Part shown: positions 11,141 through 22,778 of the stretch, piece after piece | Layout of the letters: the number at the start of each line of letters is the position of its first letter | Numbering within the stretch: position 1 is the first letter of the stretch | Source of the DNA: Calamus simplicifolius | Taxonomy: Eukaryota > Streptophyta > Magnoliopsida > Arecales > Arecaceae | Length of the DNA: 64,000 nucleotides | Direction of reading: 5' to 3' | NCBI GenBank assembly: GCA_900491605.1 | Contig: UESW01004566.1 | Location: 253,584 to 317,583 of the forward strand | The notes under the pieces: generated by a model | The model's input: only the letters and a program-made list of their open reading frames with translations | The model's database searches: none | Told to the model about the DNA's origin: nothing | Position numbers and translations under genes: made by a program

Positions 11141-12289
11141 TTAAAGACTCAGATGAAGTGCTAAGGTTGACTCAATCTTGGTGATCTGATCATCTAAAGA
11201 GTAAAGAGTTTCTTTAAGATTCATAAATTTGTTTTCAAACTCTGATTTCAATTTATCTGCCTGATCATCAAGAAGACCTTTAAGCTGCCTTAACTGAAGT
11301 TCTGAGAAACCGACAGACGAAGATGAAGTCTGATCAACCAACGGAGCAGGGGAAGGGACTGGAGCAGGAATAGGAGAGCTCGGAGGTACAGGCAAAGAAT
11401 GTCTGACTGACGGTCCTGGTGCCTCAATGTCCGTGGCTCTATCTTCATCATACCTTTCCTTTTCCATCTGCCATTTTCTTCACAAAACCCATTCTATGTA
11501 TAGTGGCCAAACTATAGTAATCGGTGTGTCTTAAGTTCCTCATTGGCTCACTATCCGATATGATTATCCCTTGGCTTTGAAAGATTTAGTAAGAATCATG
11601 CCGTAGGGTAAACTGGATTTTCTCTTGCTTCCACAATCAGCAATGTACCATAATATCATGCTTGGAAGATTAATGGGTTTACCAGTCACTATTGCATCCA
11701 TTACAAATATATCTCTTTCGGAAACATAGTCAAATCTCCCAATCTTGGGGAATAGGATTCTACTACAAATATTATGGAGAAGTCTTAATTCTAAGGACAA
11801 TTGATTAGCAAAGACCTCTTCAAAACCAACAATCTCCCTGTTAAGTAGTCTAGATAGAGCTGGGCTTCTATCTTCAGAAGAAAAAATAGATGTACCTGAC
11901 ACTGGAAGATCCAACAACCTTGAAAGCAAATCCACTGTCACTGAAATTCTATTTCCTCTAATGATGCTTACAAGTCCATTGTCTCCTCTTGATAGATTCT
12001 TATAAAATTCTTTGACTAGGGCTGGGTAGGTAGGACAATCTAAAGAACAAATCTTCTCCCAACCCATCTCAATCAACTGCCTCTCCACAAGAAATCCTTC
12101 GGCCTCAAATAATTCAAAATCGACTTTCCTCCCGGTTGTTATCACTCTATCGGCAAGTCTATCTACCTGAGATGGAGCCGTAGAGGAAGAAGCACTAGGA
12201 GTCGAAGAGGATGAGGTTGAATCCAAGCTCGGTGAAGGTTCACGAATGGGACGCCTCACAGTCTTCCTCACCGCCTTCTTCCTTTTCAC
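11141..12289 (-). pseudogene. Extra sense ORF between copia pol and 3' LTR, plant transposon-protein-like
   Basis: The minus frame 12289-11564 encodes 241 residues. It has a basic start, a Ser-rich linker and a globular part with WEKICSLDCPTYPALVKEFY, SVTVDLLSRLLDLPVSGT and PKIGRFDYVSERDIFVMDAI. This pattern fits the 'putative plant transposon protein' family (Pfam PF20167) that annotators often label envelope-like in SIRE elements. A frame change at about 11570 and another at about 11455 link it to a downstream frame (11467-11141) that is Pro/Ser-rich and ends in a coiled coil (DQADKLKSEFENKFMNLKE). The original product was probably near 390 residues. No membrane segment or signal peptide is seen, so a true envelope role is doubtful. 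Function is unknown. Confidence 0.7.
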
Positions 12290-12419
12290 TCCGGCCGCAC
12301 CAAGGTTAGATCCAGGGTTTTAGGAGCCATTTGATCTAATGGAAGGGTTAATCAGGGATTTCTGAGGATTTGGTAGGTTAGGAAAATTTTGGAGAGAGTA
12401 TTTGAAGGATTCGAGATGA

Positions 12420-12625
12420 TAGAAATGAGCGGCGAGTCGACTCTGCCCTAGATAAATCGACCTGGGACCACTTCGAGTCGGCTCCCGCAAAGCGAGGGGT
12501 CGACTCCGGGTAGTCACAGAAAACTATCCCGAAGTGGAGTCGACTCGCGCAGAGAAGGGGTCGACTCTAGAGTTTCAGTAGAAACATGGAGTCGACTCCG
12601 ATACTCACCGAGTCGGCTCCGAGAC
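12420..12625 (-). repeat. Cluster of GAGTCGACTC-type motifs upstream of the extra ORF
   Basis: About seven occurrences of GAGTCGACTC, GAGTCGGCTC or GGGTCGACTC within 200 bp, spaced roughly 20-40 bp. The same words cluster in both LTRs. GAGTCGACTC is a perfect 10-bp palindrome. The cluster lies between the pol stop and the extra ORF, where a leader or promoter for that ORF would be. Confidence 0.75.
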
Positions 12626-12807
12626 CATTTCAGAGCAAAAAATAAAGTTTCAGATAATCTGAAATGTGTCCGGATAATGATCATAAAAATTGATAAAATA
12701 ATCATTGGATTTTAATAGATCAATTAGATATGAATTCTAGATAAGATTTCCTTAAAGATCAAGGATTTGAAAGAATTTTAGATAAAATTTCCTTAGGGGT
12801 TTCAAAT

Positions 12808-14459
12808 TCATTCTAATGGATCACAAATCCCTAACTCTCCTCTAAGATAACAGAATCTTTCTTCACTCAAGGGTTTTGTAAATATATCAGCTAATTGATC
12901 TTCAGTATTAACATAATCAAGACATATTTCATTAGTTACATGTTCTCTAATAAAATGATATCTAATTTCAATATGTTTTGTTCTAGAGTGTTGAATTGGA
13001 TTTTTAGTTAGATTGATTGCACTTGTATTATCACATCTTATAGGTGTCTTATCAAGTGTGATACCATAGTCTTCAAGTTGTCGCTTAATCCATAGGATTT
13101 GAGCACAGCAACTTCCAGCCGCAACATATTCAGCTTCAGTAGTTGATAATGCAACTGAATTTTGCTTTTTGCTAAACCATGAGATTAAGTTACTTCCTAA
13201 GAATTGGCATGCACCACTTGTGCTTTTTCTATCTAACTTACATCCAGCATAATCAGAATCAGTATATGCAATTAAGTTCAATGTTGAGTCTCTAGAATAC
13301 CATAAACCTACATTTTTTGTTCCACTTAAGTATCTTAGTATTCTTTTAACAGCAATTAAATGTGATTCTTTAGGTTCAGACTGAAATCTAGCACATAAGC
13401 AAACAATAAACATTACGTCTGGTCTACTTGCAGTTAAGTAAAGTAGGGATCCGATTATACCTCGATAATTTTTTGATCAACCTTTTTACCTTCTTCATCT
13501 TTGTCCAGCTTGCATGAAGGACTCATTGGTGTTCCGAGGGGTTTGATTGATTCCATACCAAACTTCTTTAGAATTTCTCTTGTGTATTTTGTTTGGTTGA
13601 TAAAGATTCCCTCTTTGCTTTGTTTGATTTGGAGTCCAAGGAAGAAGTTGAGTTCTCCCATCATGCTCATTTCAAACTGGTGCATCAACTTAGCGAATTC
13701 TTGACATAGAAGATTGTTAGTAGCACCAAAAATGATATCATCAACATATATTTGAACTACTAATAAATCTTTACCTTTTCTTTTCAAAAATAATGTTTTA
13801 TCTACATTTCCTCTTATCATTTTCAATTAAGAATTTACTTAATCTATCATACCAAGCTCTAGGTGCTTGTTTCAAACCATATAATGCTTTGTGCAATTTA
13901 AAAACGTGATTTGAAAATTCATGATCTTCAAAACCTGGTGGTTGTTCTACATATACTTCTTCATTTATAAATCCATTTAGAAAAGCACTTTTTACATCCA
14001 TTTGAAATAAGTTAAAATTCATGTGACATGCAAATGCAAGTAATAGTCTAATGGCTTCTAATCTAGCTACTGGTGCAAAGGTTTCATCAAAATCAATACC
14101 TTCTTCTTGATTATATCCTTTTGCAACTAATCTAGCTTTGTTTCTAATTACTATGCCATTTCATCTAGTTTATTTCTAAATATCCATTTTGATCCTATAA
14201 CAGAATGATTTTTAGGTCTTTCTACTAATGTCCATACATTATTTCTAGTGAATTGATTTAATTCTTCTTGCATTGCTAACATCCAATTATTATCTTTTTC
14301 AGCTTCTTCAATAGTTTTAGGTTCAATTTGTGATACAAATGCAAGATGATTACTAATATTTCTCATAGATGATCTAGTTCTTATTCCTTGAGATGGATCA
14401 CCTATAATCAATTCCTTAGGGTGACTATAAGCATATCTCCAATCCCTAGGAAGATCCAT
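12808..14459 (-). pseudogene. Copia reverse transcriptase and RNase H
   Basis: Frames on the minus strand give, in order: the RT start (WMLAMQEELNQFTRNNVWTL), the fingers and palm (FNLFQMDVKSAFLNGFINEE, LHKALYGLKQAPRAWYDRLS), the catalytic YVDD (LLVVQIYVDDIIFGAT), the thumb, and RNase H with YTDSDYAGCKLDRKSTSGA, STTEAEYVAA and KTKHIEIRYHF-like ends, stopping at 12808. Catalytic residues are present, but at least three frame changes (near 14150, 13810 and 13440) interrupt the frame. RT copies the RNA into cDNA in cytoplasmic particles and RNase H removes the RNA strand. Confidence 0.9.
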
Positions 14460-15929
14460 ATCATTATGATTAGTGTTAGTATCATCATCCTTAGGTGAAT
14501 CATATCTTTAGCGTCTTGCTCATGATCTGAAGATACATCAATATTTAATTTTTCAAGATCTTTCTCAATTATGTTTGTATCTTCTTCATCATCAAATTTT
14601 TCGGAACGAGTTGCTAAAGATTCATCAAAAACTACATGAATGGATTCTTCAACAACTAAAGTTTTCTTGTTAAATACTCTATATGCTTTACTAGTTGTTG
14701 AGTATCCTAAGAATATTCCTTCATCAGATTTAGCATCAAATTTGCCTAAATTATTTTTACCATTATTGTGAACAAAGCATTTACAACCAAATGCATGAAA
14801 ATATTTAATGTTGGGTTTTCTATCATGCCATAATTCATAAGGTGTTTTCTTTAAAATAGGTCTTATTAATGCTCTATTTAGAATGTAACATGCTGTGTTA
14901 ATAGCTTCCGCCCAAAAGTATTTCGGGAGTTTACTTTCACATAGCATGGTACGGGCCATGTCTTCTAAAGTCCTATTTTTCCTTTCAACTACTCCATTTT
15001 GTTGAGGGGTTCTTGGTGCAAAAAATTATGATTAATACCATTTTCATTGCAAAAACTTTCAAATAAATGATTTTCAAATTCAGTTCCATGATCACTTCTT
15101 AGAGACACTATGGTAGTGTTTTTCTCATTTGTTACTTTCTTGAAGAATTTCAGGAATATCGAGAAAGTCTCATCTTTGTGAGCTAAAAACATTACCCAAG
15201 TGAATCTAGAGTAATCATCTACAATCACAAGACCATATTTCTTTCCTCCTAGACTTGTGGTTCTAGTTGGTCCAAAAAGGTCCATGTGAAGTAGCTCTAA
15301 TGGCCTAGAAGTTGAAACAACATTTTTAGATTTAAAAGAACTTCTCGTTTGTTTTCCAAACTGACATGCATCACATATTTTGTTATTTTCAAAATCTATT
15401 TTAGGTAGACCTTTTACTAAATCCATTCTAATTAGTTTTGAAATCAGGTGTGTGCTTGCCTGACCTAATCTTCGATGCCACAACCAACCAATCTCATTCA
15501 TATTAGCATTATTAGCAACTAAGCAATGATTATTAGTAGACAAATTGTCTAAGTCAATCAAGTATACATTGCCATTTCTATTTCCAATAAAAACAATGCT
15601 ATTATCAATGGGATTAGCTACTGTGCATATAGAAGATTCAAATGATACTTTAAAACCTTTGTCACATAATTGACTTATACTAATTAAGTTATGCTTTAAA
15701 CCATCAACATAAAGTACATTTTAATATATGTGGAGGGAGTTATTTGAATGTTACCAAACCCCAAGATTTGGCCTTTGCCATTGTCGCCAAATATAACAAC
15801 TCCTCCTTTCTTTTCTTCAAGGGTGATGAATTCTTCTTTGTCACCCGTCATATGTCTTGAGCAGCCACTATCAAGATACCACTTTCTCTTTGATCTCTTG
15901 GCCACAAGACATTCCTGCAATGAAATCAA
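14408..15929 (-). pseudogene. Copia protease and integrase
   Basis: The protease is visible at 15929-15696 with the active-site run WYLDSGCSRHMTGD. The pre-integrase zinc region (GWLWHRRLGQAS; CDACQFGKQTRSSF) and the integrase core with both aspartates (LLHMDLFGP; LRSDHGTEFEN) follow in 15561-14989. The frame breaks near 15000, just before the expected catalytic glutamate. It resumes at 14959 with the typical YILNRALIRPILKKTPYELW and FHAFGCKCFVHN. The integrase inserts the cDNA. The interruptions make this copy non-functional as sequenced. Confidence 0.9.
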
Positions 15930-16026
15930 ACTTTATGTTTAGGTACCCAAGCTTTCTTGGGTCCTTCATGGTTAGTAGCAACAAGTATTGTTCCTTTCGG
16001 AACCCATATTTTCTTTCCTTTAATAT

Positions 16027-17571
16027 TTAGTTTTTATTAGGTTTTAGAATTTTACATTCATAAGATTTATGTCCTTTTTGATTACATTTAAAGCATGTAA
16101 AATTACTTTGGCCAGCACGCACAAAAATATTTTTCAGTGATTTTTGTTTTCTTAAAGTGTTATACCCTAATCCGGCTTTGTCAAAAACTGCTTTTTGACT
16201 ATTTAATAACATGTCCAATTTAACTGAGCTTAAGGTAAACTTATCAACTATGTTCTTATGTTTTTCAACCTCTTTCCTTAGTTTATCATTTTCATTGAAA
16301 ATTAATTCTTTTTCTTTTACCAAAATTTTATTTTCAGATTTAAGTTTCTTAACTTCATTATTAAGATCTTCCTTTTCTTTAATGAAAGTTGAATTTTCAT
16401 TTTTCAAAACTTGTATTTCTTTTTCAAAACCTTGAAATCGCCGACAAGTTCATTAAAAGCATCAAATAATTCATCAAATGCAAATTCATCGCAAGGGTTA
16501 TCGGAACTTACCTCATCGTTGTCGTCCGCCATAAAACATACATTTGCGACTTCCTTTTGTTCTTCTTCTTCGGAAAAGATTCTTCGCTATCACTCCAAGT
16601 CGCCACATAAGCCTTCTTTTTCTTTTTGTAGGCTTTCTTTAATTTAGGACATTCATTCCTAAAGTGCCCCGGTTTATTACACTCATAGCAAGTCAAGGGG
16701 TCTTTCTCTTTTTCTTTGTCCTTGTCCTTGTTCTTATCCTTTTCTCCTTCCCACTTTGCTCCAAATTTCTTCTTGTGGAAGGGTTTCTTTCTCCTCATGA
16801 ATCTTTTAAACTTTTTAGCTAAGAGAGCAGTCTCTTCATCATCATCATCATCACTGCTGCTCTCTTCTTCTTTTGCAGCTTTGAGGGCAATCACTTTCTT
16901 TTTCTTTGTGTCCTCCTCTACGTGCTGCTTCATTGTCAGCTCATGGGTCATAAGTGATCCTAGAAGCTCCTCTAAGGGTAGAGTGTTGAGGTCCTTTGCT
17001 TCTTGGATTGCTGTCATTTTTGCTTCCCATGATCTTGGTAGTGACCTAAGAATTTTTCGAACAAGTTCTGAGTTAGTATATGTCTTACCAAGACTTTTTA
17101 AACCATTTACAATATCTGTAAATAGTATACATGCATGCAATGGTTTCAGATTGTTCCATGCTAAACAATTCATATTTATGAACAAGAATATTAATTTTAG
17201 ATTCTTTTACTTGATTGGTACCCTCATGGGTAACCTCTAATCTATCCCAAATCTCCTTTGCGGAATTACATGTGAAGATTCTATTAAATTCATTAGCATC
17301 TAAAGAGCAATATAAGACATTCATGGCTTTAGCGTTAAGCTGTGCCATCTTCCTATCATTATCATTCCAGTCCCTTTCGGGCTTAGGAACAATAGTGCCA
17401 TTAATAACATGTGTGGGTGTACTAGGTCCATTAATTATAACACCCCATAGTTCATAATCAGAAGCTTGAATGAATATCCTCATTCTAGCTTTCCAATATG
17501 AATAATTTGAACCACAGTGGAGGTCTATTTGTAGAATGACCTTCAGCAAATGATCCAACTTGAGTTGCCAT
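16027..17571 (-). pseudogene. Copia gag
   Basis: The probable start is the ATG at 17571 (MATQVGSFAEG), about 48 bp after the PBS. The frame shifts near 17522 into SNYSYWKARMRIFIQASDYE (gag UBN2/DUF4219 type). It shifts again near 17140 and 16570. Two zinc knuckles of CX2CX4HX4C type occur: CYECNKPGHFRNEC at about 16670 and CFKCNQKGHKSYEC at about 16070. Between them lie acidic Ser/Asp runs and a long coiled coil (NENDKLRKEVEKHKN). Gag forms the particle shell and binds element RNA. Two knuckles with an intervening coiled coil suit the SIRE/Maximus group. Confidence 0.88.
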
Positions 17572-17618
17572 TTGGATCTTTAGCTCTTGATCGTGTGATC
17601 AAAATCTAATGAGCACTT

Positions 17619-17630
17619 GCTCTGATACCA
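17619..17630 (-). other. Primer binding site of the copia element
   Basis: Minus-strand TGGTATCAGAGC two bases after the 5' LTR. This is the well-known plant retroelement PBS complementary to the 3' end of initiator methionine tRNA. Confidence 0.93.
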
Positions 17631-17632
17631 AT

Positions 17633-19327
17633 TGTTGGCCCAGATGACAACCCAAGAGGGGAGGGTGAATTGGGTTCTTTAAAAATTTAGCCTTTTAAAT
17701 AGTTTGCTTAAGAAGAATAAAGCAAAGGCAATGTAAATACAAAGTGCAGTGAATAAAACAGAGATAGAGATAGAGATAATGAGACACGGCAAACACAAAG
17801 ATTTTATAGTGGTTCGGTGTATCCAACACCTACGTCCACTCCCAAGATTCACTTGGGTCCACACTATAATCTTCCTTGATTACAGCCGAGTTGTTTTACA
17901 AGCTCACAACTCAAACTTGTTGTTTTCCCGGGATCACAACGAACCCAGCTGGTTTTCTGGGCTCACCAGCACAAAAACCCTAACACAAGCTATACCAAGC
18001 TTGTACCGAGGTAAGACTACCTCCACTAGTTCAATCCCCCAGATTGAACTAGACACAAATAATAGAAATATTGTTTTTCAATTACACAGCTCCTCAATGA
18101 GCAGATAATCAAATAAAAGAACAAAGTTTAGAAAAGCCAATGATTTGCCTGATTTGTAGTTGGTTGGCTTTTGAGCTTTTCTTCTTTTCTTTTCTTCTTT
18201 TCCTCAACTCCTTTGAAGTGTAGAATCGGGCCTCAGCTCGGATTCTTCACGGACTGAACGTTGGAGTTGATTTGAGCTTTTTCCTCCTTTCTTTGAGTAT
18301 TGAAAATCTCTTGAGTTGCTCTTGAATAGCTCTTGGATTTTCTCTGAAGCTTTCTTGGATTGTTGAACTTGAGCACAGACGAAGCTTCCTTTGATTTCAC
18401 ACTTTTTCTTTCACTCTATTTTGAATCTTGGATTTTTTTAAATGATGCTCTGTTTTTCCGATTTTTCTCTTTTTCTCTCTTGATGTGTATATCTCTCTAT
18501 TTGTATCTCTTTGATTTGAAAACGGCTTCTCTATTTATAGATTCTGCAAAAATATAGCCGTTAGAAACAAAGAAATCTAGCCGTTATTGAAAAATCTTAC
18601 CGTTGACGCTGAGTTGGCATTCAGAAAAATCACGCCCAAATTTGTTGGAGTCGACTCCTGCTTTCCGCGAGTCGGCTCGAAGATGCGATACCAAAAATAG
18701 AAATATTCAGAAAGTTAAAGGGTCGACTCATCGAAAATAAGGTGTCGATCCTGACAGTCAGGGGTCGACTCATGAAAAGTTAGGGGTCGACTCGCGAAGT
18801 GCTCAGAAAAACAATGCTCTGGTGTCTGAGCGGAGTCGACTCACACAGTCATGGAGTCGGTTCGACAGAATCGGGGGTCGACTCATGAAATCACAGGGGT
18901 CGACTCGTGAAAATCAGGAATCTCTGTATTCTGAGTAGAGTCGACTCTGAAACTCTAGAGTCGGCTCCGGAACGTATCAAAAATCAGAGTAATTTCTGAT
19001 TGACTTGAAATTCGTTCCAGATTAATTTTAAATCAATTTTTTGACTTGAATACAATAAAATTGTCATTAGGAATCAATTCAAGAAATGTTCCAAAAACTC
19101 ATTGATTGAAATATGAAGTATAAAAATTTCTTTTGAAAGCTTAAACATGGAGCTTGAAGTTACTTTCAAATTGATTAAAGTCATACTTAACATACTCATT
19201 GATTGTTCTAAATAAATTCATTGCTTATGTAAATAAACTCATTGCTTCTTTTAATATACTCATGGCTTTTGGTAATCATCAAAACCAATAAGATTGGGGC
19301 AATAATTTCTCAACAATCTCCCCAACA
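17633..19327 (-). mobile_element. 5' LTR of the copia element
   Basis: Second copy of the 1.69-kb LTR, next to the PBS. Its minus-strand TATA box is at 18532-18539. The GAGTCGACTC-type cluster is present at about 18648-18968. As 5' LTR it would drive transcription toward lower coordinates. Confidence 0.93.
18532..18539 (-). promoter_or_regulatory. TATA box in the copia 5' LTR
   Basis: TATAAATA on the minus strand. It is the probable core promoter of the element's genomic RNA. Confidence 0.65.
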
Positions 19328-19332
19328 CAAAC
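19328..19332. repeat. Right target-site duplication of the copia element
   Basis: CAAAC, matching 8781-8785. Confidence 0.9.
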
Positions 19333-22300
19333 AACTTATGGTGAGCTAGCATGGCTTGCCCAGTGTGTTATTAACCCATCGGATTATCGTGCCATGTTGG
19401 CTTGACACGGTGCACTGGAAAGGCTTGGCATGGCTTACAAGCCAATAAGATATATATATAGGTGGGTCGAGCTAGATCGGGCTGTCTCTAGCCCACAAGC
19501 TTGCGTGTTGGCTTGTAGGTAGAACCCAACTAATTGTTTTAATATATTTTTTGTATTAGCATAGTAGATTAAGCAATTTTATTTAATATTTTTAATTAAT
19601 ATTATATAAATAAATTAAATATAGATACCTTTGTTCATGAGTGGACAGGTGGCTTATCCTTGTGGTTACGACATTCCATCATTGTATTATACATTCTTCT
19701 CCTCTTCTAACCGTTTAAAAAAGAGAATCTTCATCCTTTTCTTTTATCTAGCCCAGCGCAGACCTTAGGTTATTAAGGCCAAACTTGCTAAATAATATTT
19801 TGTTTTTATTATTTTTAATTCTAAAACTAATTTAAGAGAAATTTAATATGTATTATCGTTTTTGAGAACTTATTGTTGATGCGACCCATCATGGTTCTCC
19901 TCTCATCTATCCTTTGTGACAAGTTGTACTGCATCATCTACTCTTGCTCTTCTACTTTTTTTATTAATTTGAAAGTGAGTTTTTATCTTCATCCTTCATC
20001 TGACTTTGCATCTTATCCTTTACAATAAAAAATCTTTTAGCCAGATCAACATCTCCACTATCTCAAACTTTAATTGATTCATCTGATCATCAAGTATCCA
20101 GTCTTCTAGACTGAAAGTATATTCTAATACTACAGTAAACATTAAAGGGATAGTAGATCATAGGCCATGATGGCAAGCATAAAATAATTATTTTCATATT
20201 TTACCACTGAGCCAAGTAAATTATTTTCAAATAATTTAAAATAATAATTCATTTTTTATAACCTAGTCACAATCAATAAAATATGCAATTATACAAATAT
20301 AAAATAACTCAAAACTACTAGTTTAGATATATATCAAAGGTAAGTACCATTCTACCATTAAAATTTAAAAATAAATAATAAATTTTATTTATATTTAGAG
20401 AATTATCTAAATGAAACAGGTTTAGTAGTACTTTGAGAATTTTTATATGTAGAATTTAATGTAGTTTTCATATATTTTTCAAAACATGTATTTTTAGCAA
20501 AAGATAAAGACGTACATTTCACTACCTATAATTAATTTTAATATTTCTTTTCTATTTAACTATTAGAAATAAGAATATTTGATTACCTATCCTCTACACC
20601 AAATTTAAATTGTGCCTGAAAAAAATCATTAGTATTTTTATACTTTTTTTAGTGCCAAACCAAGTGACTAGTTTCTCGTAAAGTATTATAGTTATAATTC
20701 TTCTTGTAGATGATTTATACATCTTAAATCCCTTTGCGAAGGATTCCTTCAATAGTGGAGTGCTTCTAAACATCAGGTATCGAGTCTAACCTTGGACCTG
20801 ATACTTGAGATGGCGCCACTAATGGCAGTACTAGAGTCAAGAACACTGATTTCGATTAGTGTTTTGATATGTGATTGTGGTGTGCCCAGGCTTGCACTAG
20901 CTTTATAAAAAAATAATAAAAAAAATCTCCTCCATATTGGGGTTGAGCCTGAGATCTCATCGATGGGCAAGAGTTAATTAAAAGTACTAGACATTATATA
21001 GACTAAATAGATTAAAAAAACTTGTAAAGAAATTATGACAACTTGTAGAAAGAGATTAAGATAACTTATAGAGGGAAGAGAGCTTATAGAAAGACTAAAA
21101 GGACTCAAGAGAGCATAAGATTTGGTGAGTGAAGGAGAGGGGTATGAGGTACTTATAAGGTTTGAAGAGCCTTTAAATGTCCCCAATAACCTTGAAAAAA
21201 TGGTTTATGACTGTTGAGGAAGGTAAATAAGTCTTTTTGATTAATAAACAAAAATACGGTTGAGAATGAGCTATTTTTAATAACTAAAAAAATATAAAAG
21301 AGTTTCGTTCTTAGAAAATAAATAAAAATATCTCAAACTAGCTTTTATGTTGGTTGGGGTGGCAATTTAGGAGTTAGGTATCACACTAGCCTTCGTATCG
21401 TTGCTTTTATTCATAAATTTTTTAAATAAAATAACTTTTTAAAATTTAAAATCTTCACTCAGATAATGATACTAGTTTAGCTAATAAAAGTAAACAAAAA
21501 GATAACAGAATTATTTTTTGATATAATACTATAGCAGTAGCCATTGTATTTAAATTATTATCTTAAAAACTATTTATATAATATTTAAATTTTAAGTTTT
21601 GTGTATTTTTCTCTGATCACTTGCTCACCTCCAGATCTTCCATGAATATTGTTTGATCTTGAGATAACATGATGCATAATATGGAGAATCTAAAAACAAA
21701 AGATTTTTTTTTTTTTAACACTAGCATTTTTAAGTCTTTTAAACCGCATCCATGAATTCAGGTGGCCAAGCCTGCTTTCATTTGCGTAAAGACGACACAC
21801 ATGCATGTGGATACACAGCCATACCTACTCAACATCACACCCATACATGCAAGCACTCAATGATCATTCATGCAAATACACATACATGCATACATACAAA
21901 TGCACACACGCACATGTACACATGAAATACACTCGCTAAGGTTAAGACCACCTAACAACAACCAAATCCAATTTGATAGAGCGATTGAGATTTGTTGGCT
22001 CTTTCTTCAACTGGATGCTCGTCGATCAAATGGATAGGATTAGGCACGTTAGGTTCGCTAAGCCTAACATAAGCAGTTACTGATTGTGAAACCATATAGT
22101 TCGGGAGGTATAGCAATTTACCCCTTTATTTTTTTTTAAGTATAAAACGTTTTGCAGTCCCAAATTACATTTCAAAACCATGTCTCCACTGGGCTCAACC
22201 CGGATGAGAATAACAGAAGAGGAAGAAGAAGGAAGATCTTGCTTTCATTCTCGTTCTCGTTTGCAAATAAATAAATGCCTACGTGTTCTCAGAGCAGGAG

Positions 22301-22768
22301 GAGGGAGGAAGGAATTTACGGTGTGGTTTCGGATGTTTTTGAGAACAATCCCAAGATAAGTAAGTAATGGTCATAGATGAAATACCCTCCCTCCATCCAT
22401 AATAACCAAGCATGGGCTGCAGGTTTGGGACCCTCTGCCATATACTTTGGGAGGCCCCCTCCACAATCACAAATGACAAAGTCCCACTAATTTGTTTGGT
22501 TGCTTGTAGTCGGGCATTCCGACTTGGTTCAAGCCAGAGGAGGCTCAGGCTACTTTACTTTGGACGTTTGATTGGCCTGAAGAGGAATCTAATTGATTTC
22601 TTCCTTGCAGAACATAAGAGATAAAATGCCCAAACCCCAAAGTGAATTCAAGGAGCCGACACCACATATACTGAAGTGGGCTCTCAATTGACCCACCTGC
22701 ATGGGGCATGATCGAAAGAAAAGGCACCATGCCTATCGGGGAAGCTCACTGTACGAAACGGATGTAGA
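19333..22768. other. AT-rich DNA with no gene recognised
   Basis: No frame exceeds about 70 codons and none resembles a known protein. 19340-19540 is a low-complexity stretch rich in GGCTTG, TTGGCTTGT and AGCCCAC words. A similar style of sequence recurs near 29640-29790 and 29960-30010, so it may be an old dispersed repeat. Microsatellite-like CATGCATACA runs lie at 21800-21910. Confidence 0.5.
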
Positions 22769-22778
22769 GTTTAATAAT
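22769..22778. repeat. Left target duplication of MULE-like element 1
   Basis: GTTTAATAAT, matched exactly at 24235-24244. Confidence 0.85.

Larger units (their letters stand above)
8786..19327 (-). mobile_element. Complete SIRE/Maximus-like Ty1/copia retrotransposon
   Basis: A 10,542-bp element flanked by the 5-bp duplication CAAAC (8781-8785 and 19328-19332). Two LTRs of 1691 and 1695 bp are direct repeats that differ at scattered positions. Reading minus: 5' LTR, PBS TGGTATCAGAGC (initiator-Met tRNA type), gag, protease, integrase, RT and RNase H in copia order, an extra ORF, a polypurine tract and the 3' LTR. Gag has a long charged, coiled-coil region and two CCHC knuckles, as in SIRE/Maximus elements. 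Several frameshifts and stops make this copy unlikely to be autonomous as sequenced. The high LTR similarity argues for a fairly recent insertion. Confidence 0.93.

Noticed and set aside
16716..17240. 174-codon plus frame rich in Ser and Phe
   Set aside because: It is the opposite strand of the copia gag charged region.
20773..21186. Short minus frames between 20773 and 21186
   Set aside because: 65-70 codons in AT-rich DNA, no domain, no splice partners.
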